Source: Bacteroidales bacterium
GTDB taxonomy: Bacteria > Bacteroidota > Bacteroidia > Bacteroidales > G3-4614
Direction of reading: 5' to 3'
DNA length: 64,000 bases
Assembly: GCA_015061035.1 (NCBI GenBank)
Contig: SUXK01000002.1
Location: forward strand, 137,628 to 201,627
The notes under the pieces were generated by a model, which ran no database searches, was not told the DNA's origin, and worked only from the letters and a program-made list of their open reading frames with translations. Below, piece after piece: positions 1 to 8,271 of this stretch; position 1 is the stretch's first letter; each line of letters begins with the position of its first letter. Both the position numbers and the translations under genes were made by a program.

Positions 1-132
1 GGATTTAAAATTAAAGAGGTGCCTATCATTTTCATAAACCGCACTCTTGGTACAAGCAAGATGAGTGGAGGTATTTTCAGCGAAGCATTTTTTGGTGTTA
101 TAAAACTTAAACTTAATAGCATTTTTAAATAA
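1..132 (+). CDS. Polyprenol-phosphate mannosyltransferase, C-terminal end (partial)
   Basis: The window opens inside a reading frame whose last 43 codons are visible and end with TAA at 130-132. The segment EVPIIFINRTLGTSKMSGG matches the C-terminal signature of DPM1-like glycosyltransferase family 2 enzymes, in which a 'EVPI.F..R..G.SKM' run closes the catalytic domain. Enzymes of this family transfer mannose from GDP-mannose to a polyprenyl phosphate at the inner face of the membrane, giving a lipid-linked donor for glycosylation. The tail after this signature is short and has no long hydrophobic C-terminal region, as in the single-domain form. The rest of the gene lies outside the window. 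Related family 2 transferases with other acceptors cannot be excluded from 43 residues. Confidence 0.7.
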   Translation, partial: GFKIKEVPIIFINRTLGTSKMSGGIFSEAFFGVIKLKLNSIFK

Positions 133-180
133 AAGTTGTTAGCAAAAAACTGATAACTGATAGATGATAACCGAAAAGAG

Positions 181-1524
181 ATGATTTTAATTAAAGACGC
201 TACAATAATTAATAATGGAGAGAGCCAAAAAGGCTCTCTGCTTATAAATGGAGATAGAATTGAGAGAGTTGCTTATGGTGATTGTCCTCAAGAGTTAACA
301 GAATTAGCAAACGAAGTTATTGATGCCAAAGGACTTTGGTTAATACCCGGTGCTATTGACGACCAAGTGCATTTCAGAGAGCCGGGATTAACTCACAAGG
401 CTGATATTGCATCAGAATCTCGCGCTGCTGTTGCCGGTGGTATTACCTCGTTTATGGATATGCCAAACACTAATCCTCAAACAACCACAATAGAGAACAT
501 TAACTGGAAGTTTGACAGAGCAGCAGAGACATCACTTGCAAACTACTCGTTTTATATTGGTGCTACAAACAATAATATTGATGAGTTATTAAAAGCAGAC
601 TTCAGCCGTATCTGTGGTGTTAAACTTTTCTTAGGCTCATCAACAGGCAATATGTTGGTAAACGAGAACTCAACTCTTAACAGAATATTCTCAGAAGTTG
701 ATGCTATTATTGCCATTCACTCCGAAGCAGAAGAGGTTATTAAACGTAACAGAGAGTTTTACGTTGGCAAATATGGTGAAGATTTACCTGTTAAGTTTCA
801 CCCTCTTATAAGAGATGCCGAGGCTTGTTATGCCTCAACTGCAAAGGCTGTGGAACTTGCCACTCGTCACAATGCAAGATTACACGTTTTGCATATTTCA
901 ACAGCAAAGGAACTTACTCTATTAGAAGATAAACCCTTAAGAGAAAAACGCATAACATCAGAGGTTTGCACTCATCACCTATATTTTGATGATAGGGATT
1001 ACGAGAAATATGGCAACCTTATAAAATGGAACCCTTCAATTAAAAGCCAAGCAGACAGAGATGCTCTGAGAGATGGTTTTAACAGAAATCTTATTGATAT
1101 TGTTGCCACCGACCACGCTCCCCACCTTCCTTCAGAAAAAGAGGGCAACTGTCTTAAAGCAGCATCGGGTGGGCCATTAATTCAATTTACTCTATTGGCT
1201 ATGTTTGAAATGGCAAAGGCTGGTATTTTCAAAGTTGAGACCATAGTTGAGAAGAGCGCTCACGCTCCTGCTCTGCTATATGGTATTAAAGAGAGAGGTT
1301 ATATTAAAGAGGGTTATTTTGCTGACCTTGTTTTGGTAAACCCAAACAGACCTTATACTGTTGATAGCAGTAACATTTTATCAAAATGTGGTTGGTCTCC
1401 TTTTATGGGACATACATTCCCCTGCTCTATTGAAAAGACTTTTGTTAATGGCTCTTTGGTTTATGACAACGGAACTATTATTGAGAAGCAAGGAAATGCT
1501 AAAGAATTAGTTTTTAATTGTTAG
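181..1524 (+). CDS. pyrC: Dihydroorotase, Bacteroidetes type
   Basis: Zinc amidohydrolase that cyclises carbamoyl-aspartate to dihydroorotate, step three of pyrimidine synthesis, in the cytosol. The 447-residue length fits the class I (PyrC/AllB-like) family. Visible signatures are IPGAIDDQVHFREPG at residues 55-69, the GVKLFLGSS segment in mid-protein, the HVLHIST motif, and ATDHAPH at 309-315 carrying the catalytic Asp311. The first metal-binding pair is normally H-x-H; here it is Gln62-Val63-His64. As I recall, the same Q-V-H occurs in Porphyromonas homologues, so it is probably a lineage feature and not a defect. The ATG at 181 is the only good start and follows a 48-bp gap from the upstream gene. 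The stop codon lies in a ttgttag repeat-like tail. Confidence 0.93.
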   Translation: MILIKDATIINNGESQKGSLLINGDRIERVAYGDCPQELTELANEVIDAKGLWLIPGAIDDQVHFREPGLTHKADIASESRAAVAGGITSFMDMPNTNPQTTTIENINWKFDRAAETSLANYSFYIGATNNNIDELLKADFSRICGVKLFLGSSTGNMLVNENSTLNRIFSEVDAIIAIHSEAEEVIKRNREFYVGKYGEDLPVKFHPLIRDAEACYASTAKAVELATRHNARLHVLHISTAKELTLLEDKPLREKRITSEVCTHHLYFDDRDYEKYGNLIKWNPSIKSQADRDALRDGFNRNLIDIVATDHAPHLPSEKEGNCLKAASGGPLIQFTLLAMFEMAKAGIFKVETIVEKSAHAPALLYGIKERGYIKEGYFADLVLVNPNRPYTVDSSNILSKCGWSPFMGHTFPCSIEKTFVNGSLVYDNGTIIEKQGNAKELVFNC

Positions 1525-1570
1525 CATTTTAGTCTAATTAGTCCAATTGGACCAATTAGTCGTATAAGAG

Positions 1571-1605
1571 AAACGGAGTTGCACTTTTGTAATGTAACTC
1601 CGTTT
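1571..1605 (+). terminator. Hairpin downstream of pyrC
   Basis: A perfect 10-bp stem, aaacggagtt (1571-1580) with aactccgttt (1596-1605), closes a 15-nt loop 46 bp after the pyrC stop. The U-tract is weak, so it may act as a processing or weak termination signal. The same core cggagtt/aactccg recurs in other intergenic regions, including near 56990-57025 and inside both DGR-associated hairpins. Confidence 0.5.
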
Positions 1606-1673
1606 AAACTGACAACTAAACCTTATTATCCTATTGAGTGTTATGATATGTGAATATTATAACACTTGGGTTT

Positions 1674-3059
1674 ATGAGATTTACTGTTTCTCTCCTTTTT
1701 ATTATTAACACTCTATTTGTTTTTGGTAAGGGCGATGATGCTTTTATTGGGTTAAATCTGCCAACGTTTGATAACGATGGGATATTCTCTACTGCATCAC
1801 CGCCAGAAAGTAGTTGGTGGAGGGAGTTAAATGATAACACTCTTGATTCTCTTATTACTTTAGCCATTAGCAACAATCAAGATATTTTTGTTGCTATGGA
1901 TAATATTCTTGCTGCAAGGGCTTCGTACAGGATTGCTCAAAGTGCATTTTATCCCTCTATTAGTTTAGAGAGGGGTTGGAGTACATCAAAAAACAGCAGA
2001 AACCTTGGGGATGAGACTGACCGCACAAGTGATGTTACTCAAAGTAATTGGCTGTTTGCTTTAAATGCGAGTTGGGAGATTGATATTTTTGGCACAATAA
2101 GGGCACAGGCAAAAGAGGCTAAATATGGCTATGAGGCCGAGATTGAGTTATACAATGCTGCCATTATGGCTTTGACTGCCGATATGGCTTCGTATTATGC
2201 TCAACTCAGAATGATGCAGCAACAACTTATTGTGGCTGTTAAAAACATTGAATCTCAAAAAGAGATTTTAAATATTACCGAAGTGAGATTTAATAGTGGG
2301 CTTGCTTCTCAGTTAGATGTTGCTCAGGCTAAATCGGTATATTACAGTACTAAGGCTTCTATTCCTGTTCTTCAAAGTTCTATTGATAATCAGATTTATA
2401 CTATTTGCCAACTTGCAGGGGTATTTCCGCAAGTGATTTATAATTGGTTGATTGTTCCTTCTGAGATTCCTAAATATATGAAGATTATTGCTATTGGAAC
2501 GAGTGAAGAGATGCTTGCCAAACGCCCCGATGTTAATGCTGCTTTTCTTAAAACTAAAGCAGCTAAGGAGAGTTTGCATGGCAGTAAACGAAACTTCTCA
2601 CCCCAGTTTTTTGTTGACGGCAGTTTTGGTTTTCAGGGACAGGCTTTGAATAGGACTTTTAACAGCAATAGTATCACCTACTCTCTTTCTCCTCGCATAA
2701 GTTGGAACTTTTTTCAGGGTGGTAACCTTTTTAACTCTTTAAAACAGGAGAAGGCTAATTATGATGCTGCCATAAGAAATTACAACACCACTGTTCTTAA
2801 AGCGGTTGAAGAGGTTAGTAGTGCTATATCGGCATATAAAGGACGTATTAAACAGGTTGTTGATTTGAGAGAATTGGAGATTCAAGGTGAAACTATGCTC
2901 ACCCTCTCTCTTGACTTGTATAAACGTGGATTGAGTGATTTCCAAAATGTTTTGGATGCTCAACGCTCTCTGTTGGAGTATCAGAACTCTTTGGTTGTTG
3001 CCGAAGGTAATACTCTTATTGCTTTGGTAAACTTATATAGGGCGTTGGGGTGTTATTGA
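1674..3059 (+). CDS. TolC/OprM-family outer-membrane efflux channel
   Basis: Outer-membrane factor of a tripartite RND pump; such proteins form trimeric channels that carry substrates from the periplasm out of the cell. The ATG at 1674 gives a signal peptide MRFTVSLLFIINTLFVFG. A GTG at 1650 in the same frame would add eight residues in front and is less likely. The mature protein has the two long OEP helical-hairpin repeats: the first around residues 70-240 (ALTADMASYYAQLRMMQQQ) and the second near the C terminus (LYKRGLSDFQNVLDAQRSLL). The lipobox Cys common in NodT/OprM relatives is absent, so it is probably not a lipoprotein. It is the first gene of a three-gene set with the membrane-fusion protein (68 bp downstream) and the RND transporter. 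Confidence 0.88.
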   Translation: MRFTVSLLFIINTLFVFGKGDDAFIGLNLPTFDNDGIFSTASPPESSWWRELNDNTLDSLITLAISNNQDIFVAMDNILAARASYRIAQSAFYPSISLERGWSTSKNSRNLGDETDRTSDVTQSNWLFALNASWEIDIFGTIRAQAKEAKYGYEAEIELYNAAIMALTADMASYYAQLRMMQQQLIVAVKNIESQKEILNITEVRFNSGLASQLDVAQAKSVYYSTKASIPVLQSSIDNQIYTICQLAGVFPQVIYNWLIVPSEIPKYMKIIAIGTSEEMLAKRPDVNAAFLKTKAAKESLHGSKRNFSPQFFVDGSFGFQGQALNRTFNSNSITYSLSPRISWNFFQGGNLFNSLKQEKANYDAAIRNYNTTVLKAVEEVSSAISAYKGRIKQVVDLRELEIQGETMLTLSLDLYKRGLSDFQNVLDAQRSLLEYQNSLVVAEGNTLIALVNLYRALGCY

Positions 3060-3127
3060 TAAATTGGAAATGAGAAATTAATTCCTAATTTGTACGAAGT
3101 GCAACGTAGTAATAAAATTATTATAAT

Positions 3128-4228
3128 ATGAAATGGTTTAAATTTTGTCTGCTCTGTTTTGCGTGTTCTATTTTTACAGGATGCAACGATAACTTATTAA
3201 GTGGTTATGAGGCTATGCCTCCTATCACCGTTGCAAAGCCTGTTGTGAGGGATATTACTTTGAGTAAGAGTTATCCCGGATATGTATCGGCTCAAAACAG
3301 CGTTAATCTTGTAGCAAGAGTGAGTGGTTATCTTGAAGACTCTTTCTATGACGCAGGTAGTAAGGTTGAGAAGGGCAAACTTCTCTTCCTTATTGAACCT
3401 ACTCAATATCAAGATGAGGTACTATCGGCAGAGAGTTCTTTGGAAAACGCCATTGCTAAACGCGATTATGCTCAAAACAACTATACAAGAATGAAAGAGG
3501 CTTCGGCAAGTAATGCCATCAGCGAAATTGATTTAATTGAAGCCAAATCGCAACTTGTTGCTGCCGAAGCTGATGTTAAAAATGCCGAAGCCTCTCTTTC
3601 TCTTGCTAAAACCAATTTGAGTTATTGCTATGTTAAGGCTCCTTTTAGAGGCAGGGTTACTATTGGTACTCTTTCGAATGGCAACTATGTGAATGGTAGT
3701 GCCTCACCTGTGGTACTTGCTACTATTTTTCAAGAGGATTTGATGTATGCATACTTTAATATTGAAGATAACCAATACTTGAAAATGTTATGGGACAACA
3801 AACAGATGCCTTTTGATAGTGTTGAGGTGTTTTTTGATTCTCCTACAAGGAGAGTATATAAAGGTAAGATTGATTATATTGCTCCAAATATTGATTTGTC
3901 AATGGGTACTTTACGACTAAGGGCTGAGATTAAAAATCACAACGGAGAACTTAAAGATGGTATGTTTGCTAATGTTATGCTCCCTTATACAAAACGTGAT
4001 AATGCTCTATTGATTGATGATGCCTCAATTGGTTTTGACCAGTTGGGTAGTTTTATTTATGTTATTAACGACTCTTCGGAGGTTGAGTACCGACACATTA
4101 CTGTGGGAGAGGTATTTGATGATACATTGAGATATGTTGTTAGCGGTCTTGACAAGGGGGAAATGTATGTATCTAAAGCCCTTCTTAAGGTTAGAGATGG
4201 AATGAAGGTTAATCCTGTTTTAAAGTAA
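3128..4228 (+). CDS. RND efflux membrane-fusion lipoprotein (AcrA/HlyD family)
   Basis: Periplasmic adaptor linking the inner-membrane RND transporter to the TolC-type channel encoded just upstream. Residues 1-18 form a lipoprotein signal peptide ending in the lipobox FTGC with Cys19 as the lipidated residue. The barrel-sandwich hybrid starts near residue 60 (GYVSAQNSVNLVARVSGYL). A coiled-coil hairpin spans about 95-165, the second lipoyl half follows (YCYVKAPFRGRVTIG), and the beta-barrel and membrane-proximal domains complete 366 residues, typical of the family. The transporter gene starts 19 bp after the stop, so co-transcription is likely. Substrates cannot be read from the sequence. Confidence 0.92.
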   Translation: MKWFKFCLLCFACSIFTGCNDNLLSGYEAMPPITVAKPVVRDITLSKSYPGYVSAQNSVNLVARVSGYLEDSFYDAGSKVEKGKLLFLIEPTQYQDEVLSAESSLENAIAKRDYAQNNYTRMKEASASNAISEIDLIEAKSQLVAAEADVKNAEASLSLAKTNLSYCYVKAPFRGRVTIGTLSNGNYVNGSASPVVLATIFQEDLMYAYFNIEDNQYLKMLWDNKQMPFDSVEVFFDSPTRRVYKGKIDYIAPNIDLSMGTLRLRAEIKNHNGELKDGMFANVMLPYTKRDNALLIDDASIGFDQLGSFIYVINDSSEVEYRHITVGEVFDDTLRYVVSGLDKGEMYVSKALLKVRDGMKVNPVLK

Positions 4229-4247
4229 CTTTAATTTACTATTTCTT

Positions 4248-7200
4248 ATGTTCTCTCGTTTTTTTATAAACCGACCTATATTTGCTACCGTCATTGCTCT
4301 TTTAATGGTTTTGGCCGGTGTTGCCGCATTGGAGTTTTTACCTATTGCTCAATTCCCCGATATTACTCCGCCAACCGTACAGGTTAAAGCGGTTTACCCC
4401 GGTGCAAGTGCCGAGACTATTGCTGAATCGGTTGCCACTCCTATTGAGGAACAGGTTAATGGCGTAGATGGTATGATATATATGAACTCGACCTCTTCAT
4501 CAACTGGCGAATATAACCTGACCGTTACTTTTGAAGTTGGCACCGATGCCGACATGGCCGCAGTTCTGGTACAAAATAGAATTAATATTGCTGAAGGTAA
4601 TTTACCGAGTGAGGTTATAAAACAGGGTATTACGACTAAAAAGCAATCAACAAATATTGTTATGATTTTGTCGTTAGAGGCTGATAGTTCAATATATGAT
4701 GGTTTATTCCTTTCAAATTATGCTACTCTTAACTTCTCTGATCCTCTTTCCCGATTAAAGGGTGTTGGTAATGTTACTGTGTTTGGCGCAGGAGATTATG
4801 GTATGAGGGTATGGTTAAACCCCGAGGTTATGAGAATGAGAGATGTTACGCCTAATGATGTTTACAATGCTATATCTTCTCAAAACATTGAGGTTTCAGC
4901 TGGTGGCATTGGACAACCTCCTCAAAGCAATAATACTAAATTCCAATATACTCTTACTACAAAAGGGCGTTTATCATCGGTTAGCGAGTTTGAGAATATT
5001 ATTATTAAAGCCTTACCTGAAGGTGGTTATTTAAGGCTTAAGGATATTGCCAATATTGAGTTGGGTAGCCAAAACTATGGTACTATATCAAAACAGAGTG
5101 GTAAGTCGGCTGCTGCTATTGCTATATACCAATTACCTGGCAGTAATGCTCTTGATGTTGCTGATGAGGTTAGAGCAGCAGTTGAGAAGTTATCAAAGAA
5201 TCTTCCCGAGGGCGTGAAGTGTGATGTAATTCTTGATACTACCAACTTTGTTAAGGCTTCGTTAGAAGAGGTGTTGGTTACACTCATAGAGACTACCCTT
5301 CTGGTAATGCTTGTTGTGCTTATTTTCTTACAGAACTTCAGAGCAGTTATTATTCCGTCTCTAACTATTCCTGTTTCTCTGATTTGTACTCTTGCCGTTA
5401 TGAAGTTATTTGGTTTCTCAATCAATACGCTTACCCTCTTTGGTATGGTGCTTGCCATTGCTATTGTGGTTGATGATGCTATTATTGTTGTTGAGAACTC
5501 CTCGCGGCTTTTAGCAACGGGTAAATATTCGAGAAAGGAGGCTGTTACTGAAGCAATGCGAGAGATTACAGGACCTGTTATTGGTGTTGTGCTGGTACTT
5601 TTAGCGGTGTTTATTCCTACTGCTTTTATTCCGGGTATTACTGGTGAACTATATAAACAATTTGCATTAACTATTGCTGTTACAACTTTTTTTAGTGGTT
5701 TTAATTCTCTTACCCTCACCCCTGCCCTTTGTGCTATTTTCTTAAAAGAGAAACACGAAACTAAGTTTATACTTTACAGATGGTTTAATAAGGGTTATGA
5801 GAAGTGTGTAAATGGGTACGTTAGCATTATCTCCAGAATGTTAAAGCACCCCGTTAAAAGTATGATTGCTTTTGCAATATTTACCATTGCTGCCTTTTGG
5901 TTGTTTGTTAAAACTCCTTCTTCGTTTATTCCCGAAGAGGATCAGGGTTATTTTTTGGTTTCTGTTACACTCCCGCCTAATGCTTCGTTGGAGCGTACAG
6001 AAGAGGCGACTGAAAAACTTGGTGCTATTTTAAATGGTTATAATGAGGTGGAGAGTTATATGTGCATTAATGGCTTTTCGGTTATTAATGGTGCTGCATC
6101 GTCAAATAGTGCTACCGTTTTTGTTATTCTTAAACCTTGGAAAGAACGTAAAACAAAAAGAGAGAATGTTGCTTCAATAATAGAGCAACTTAACAGAGAG
6201 GCATACTCTATTGAAGAGGCTTCTATTTTTGCTCTTAATCCTCCAGCTATAAATGGTATGGGAGCAACGGGAGGTCTTCAAATGCAAATTGAAGATATTG
6301 GCAACTTAGGTAGTGGAGAGTTACAGAAGGCAATAACCGAAATTGTTTCTGAGAGCAAAAAGATTAAGAGTATTGGCTCAATGAACAGTATATATCAGGG
6401 TGCTACCCCTCAATTTGCTTTGAATATCAACAGAGATAAGATTGAGTTGCAAGGTATTGATTTAAACGAGGTATTCAACTCTTTATCTTTATATATGGGC
6501 TCTGCATACGTTAATGATTTCAGTACCTTTGGTAGAATATATCAGGTTCTTTTGAGTGCTGATGCTGTAAGTAGAGAGAGAATTGATGATGTTCTTAAAC
6601 TTTCAGTCAGAAATAGCAATAACGAAATGGTACCTTTCTCTGCTTTTACCACTATTGAAGAGCGTTTAGGAGAGGATTTGATACAGAGATATAATATGTA
6701 CACTTCGGCTTCAATTACAGGTACTGCCGCAGATGGTTATAGTACCGCTGAGGCTATGAGAGGAATGGAGTCACTTTTTGACAGTTTATTAGGAAAATCT
6801 TTTGGATACGAGTGGACTGGCGAAGCATATCAAGAGAATAAAGCCTCTTCATCTGTTGCTATAATATTTATTCTTGCAATAGTTGTAGTTATTTTAGTTT
6901 TGGCTGCTCAATATGAGAGTTGGACAAGTCCTATTGCCGTTATTATGGTTGTTCCTTTTGCTATATTGGGTGCTGTATTAGGCTCTATTATAATGGGATT
7001 GCCTATTAGTATTTTCAGCCAAATTGGTATTATTCTGCTTATTGCGCTATCGGCAAAGAATGCAATATTGATTGTTGAGTTTGCTGCCGATTACAGATTG
7101 AAAGGTGAAGATATTATTTCGGCTTCTATTGAGGCTGGGCGTATGAGATTAAGACCTATTCTCATGACCTCGTTTGCATTTATTATTGGTATTATGCCAA

Positions 7201-7361
7201 TGTTATTTGCTTCGGGCGCCGGTGCTGCAAGCAGACTTGCTTTGGGTAGTGCCGTTGTATATGGTATGACTTTAAGCACTATTTTGGGAACACTATTTAT
7301 ACCCAACTTCTACCATTTGATGCAGAGCCTTTATGAGAGGATTAAAAAAATTAGGAATTAG
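4248..7361 (+). CDS. RND multidrug efflux transporter, HAE1 family (AcrB-like)
   Basis: Proton-driven inner-membrane pump of the hydrophobe/amphiphile efflux family, 1037 residues. The N terminus MFSRFFINRPIFATVIALLMVL is the standard first transmembrane segment. The TM4 proton-relay pair is present in LAIAIVVDDAIIVVEN, and the relay lysine in LSAKNAILIVEFA (TM10). Two large periplasmic loops lie between TM1-2 and TM7-8, giving the usual 12-TM topology. It completes the pump with the two upstream genes. The last codons (encoding KKIRN) and the stop codon lie in a copy of the intergenic aattaggaattag repeat, so the extreme C terminus may have been set by repeat insertion. Confidence 0.95.
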   Translation: MFSRFFINRPIFATVIALLMVLAGVAALEFLPIAQFPDITPPTVQVKAVYPGASAETIAESVATPIEEQVNGVDGMIYMNSTSSSTGEYNLTVTFEVGTDADMAAVLVQNRINIAEGNLPSEVIKQGITTKKQSTNIVMILSLEADSSIYDGLFLSNYATLNFSDPLSRLKGVGNVTVFGAGDYGMRVWLNPEVMRMRDVTPNDVYNAISSQNIEVSAGGIGQPPQSNNTKFQYTLTTKGRLSSVSEFENIIIKALPEGGYLRLKDIANIELGSQNYGTISKQSGKSAAAIAIYQLPGSNALDVADEVRAAVEKLSKNLPEGVKCDVILDTTNFVKASLEEVLVTLIETTLLVMLVVLIFLQNFRAVIIPSLTIPVSLICTLAVMKLFGFSINTLTLFGMVLAIAIVVDDAIIVVENSSRLLATGKYSRKEAVTEAMREITGPVIGVVLVLLAVFIPTAFIPGITGELYKQFALTIAVTTFFSGFNSLTLTPALCAIFLKEKHETKFILYRWFNKGYEKCVNGYVSIISRMLKHPVKSMIAFAIFTIAAFWLFVKTPSSFIPEEDQGYFLVSVTLPPNASLERTEEATEKLGAILNGYNEVESYMCINGFSVINGAASSNSATVFVILKPWKERKTKRENVASIIEQLNREAYSIEEASIFALNPPAINGMGATGGLQMQIEDIGNLGSGELQKAITEIVSESKKIKSIGSMNSIYQGATPQFALNINRDKIELQGIDLNEVFNSLSLYMGSAYVNDFSTFGRIYQVLLSADAVSRERIDDVLKLSVRNSNNEMVPFSAFTTIEERLGEDLIQRYNMYTSASITGTAADGYSTAEAMRGMESLFDSLLGKSFGYEWTGEAYQENKASSSVAIIFILAIVVVILVLAAQYESWTSPIAVIMVVPFAILGAVLGSIIMGLPISIFSQIGIILLIALSAKNAILIVEFAADYRLKGEDIISASIEAGRMRLRPILMTSFAFIIGIMPMLFASGAGAASRLALGSAVVYGMTLSTILGTLFIPNFYHLMQSLYERIKKIRN

Positions 7362-7432
7362 TACGTTGTTTCACAACAATTAGGAATTAGAAATGAACTA
7401 CTAATTAATTCATCATTCCTAATTCCTAATTT
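7349..7432. repeat. aattaggaattag repeat with GTAC triloop hairpin
   Basis: Two direct copies of aattaggaattag (7349-7361 and 7378-7390) flank a small hairpin gttgt-ttc-acaac (7365-7377) preceded by GTAC. An inverted copy (attcctaattcct) follows near 7415-7430. It lies between the convergent acrB-like and hpt genes and could fold into a bidirectional terminator. A second copy with a different but still paired stem is at 46981-47064. Confidence 0.7.
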
Positions 7433-7442
7433 CTAAATATAA

Positions 7443-7979
7443 TTATTCAACTACTTTATAGATATCGGGGAAATTACGGCCATATTGGTCATAGTCAAGT
7501 CCGTAACCTACAATAAAGTCGTTATCTATATCAAAACATTTATAATCTATCTTAATATCTACTTTTATATTATCGGGTTTTACAAATAGTGATGTTACAT
7601 ATATTTCTGCTGGATTCTTCTCTTCAAGTATGCGTAACATCTCCTGCATTGTATAACCTGTATCAATTATATCTTCTACAACTACAACTGTGCGACCTTG
7701 GATACTCTCACGTAACCCAAGAACTTGTTTAACTTTTCCTGTTGTATTTGTCCCCTCGTATGACGACATACGAATAAAGGTAATTTCGCATGGGAACATC
7801 ATATCTCGCAATAGGTCGGCGGCAAATATAAATGATCCGTTTAATATTACAAGGAAGAGAGGATTTTTGTCTTTCAAATCAGCCTCAATCTCCTCAGCTA
7901 CCTCTTTAACTCTCTTTCTGATTGCCTCTTGTGATATGTAAAGAGCAAATTGTTTGTCTTTTACCTGTACTATATTCAT
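7443..7979 (-). CDS. hpt: Hypoxanthine phosphoribosyltransferase
   Basis: Purine-salvage enzyme that joins hypoxanthine (often also guanine) to PRPP to give IMP or GMP in the cytosol. The PRPP-binding loop is clear in VVVVEDIIDTGYTM, with the two acidic residues and the Thr-Gly core. Upstream is FLVILNGSFIFAADLLRD, which carries the first active-site loop. The C terminus has the base-binding FIVGYGLDYDQYGRN segment. The length of 178 residues fits the bacterial family. The gene converges on the RND transporter, and the intergenic repeat between them may stop both transcripts. In Bacteroidetes hpt commonly precedes adk, but no adk is present here. Confidence 0.95.
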   Translation of the reverse strand: MNIVQVKDKQFALYISQEAIRKRVKEVAEEIEADLKDKNPLFLVILNGSFIFAADLLRDMMFPCEITFIRMSSYEGTNTTGKVKQVLGLRESIQGRTVVVVEDIIDTGYTMQEMLRILEEKNPAEIYVTSLFVKPDNIKVDIKIDYKCFDIDNDFIVGYGLDYDQYGRNFPDIYKVVE

Positions 7980-8021
7980 AGTTATATTTTGTAGTTATTT
8001 ATACTCTGCTTTTATTTTTGA

Positions 8022-8099
8022 TTACATTATAAACTTCAATAAGAAGAATGCTCCAAGTATATACATTCCAAGTGTTACCTTCTTTAAGTTTCCACTCAA
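8022..8099 (-). CDS. Possible 25-aa hydrophobic small protein
   Basis: In the 292-bp gap between hpt and the ABC-F gene the minus strand carries a short frame that opens at TTG (8099). It reads LSGNLKKVTLGMYILGAF and then FLLKFIM before TAA at 8022-8024. It looks like one transmembrane helix with a short basic N-terminal side. The frame extends only six codons further before another stop and contains no upstream ATG, so the start is uncertain. It could be a genuine small membrane protein or the remnant of a longer one. No function is assigned. Confidence 0.22.
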   Translation of the reverse strand: MSGNLKKVTLGMYILGAFFLLKFIM

Positions 8100-8271
8100 T
8101 AGGTTGATTAGTAAGATTTATGTTACAAATTTAAACAAAAAACTATTTACTACATATTTTATACTTCCTTTTTTAGTACGCTATAAAACGTTTCAGATAT
8201 ATAGTTTAAAACATTCCGAATTCTCCCTCTTTGAAATTTAATTTGTATCTTCGCACGCAAAATATATAATT

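Noticed and set aside
5075-5719. 214-aa minus-strand open frame inside the AcrB-like gene
   Set aside because: Shadow of a strongly conserved gene; Ser/Thr/Ile-rich without any family feature.
7954-8241. 95-aa plus-strand open frame between hpt and the ABC-F gene
   Set aside because: Starts inside hpt on the opposite strand, has the composition of random AT-rich DNA, and no family features.
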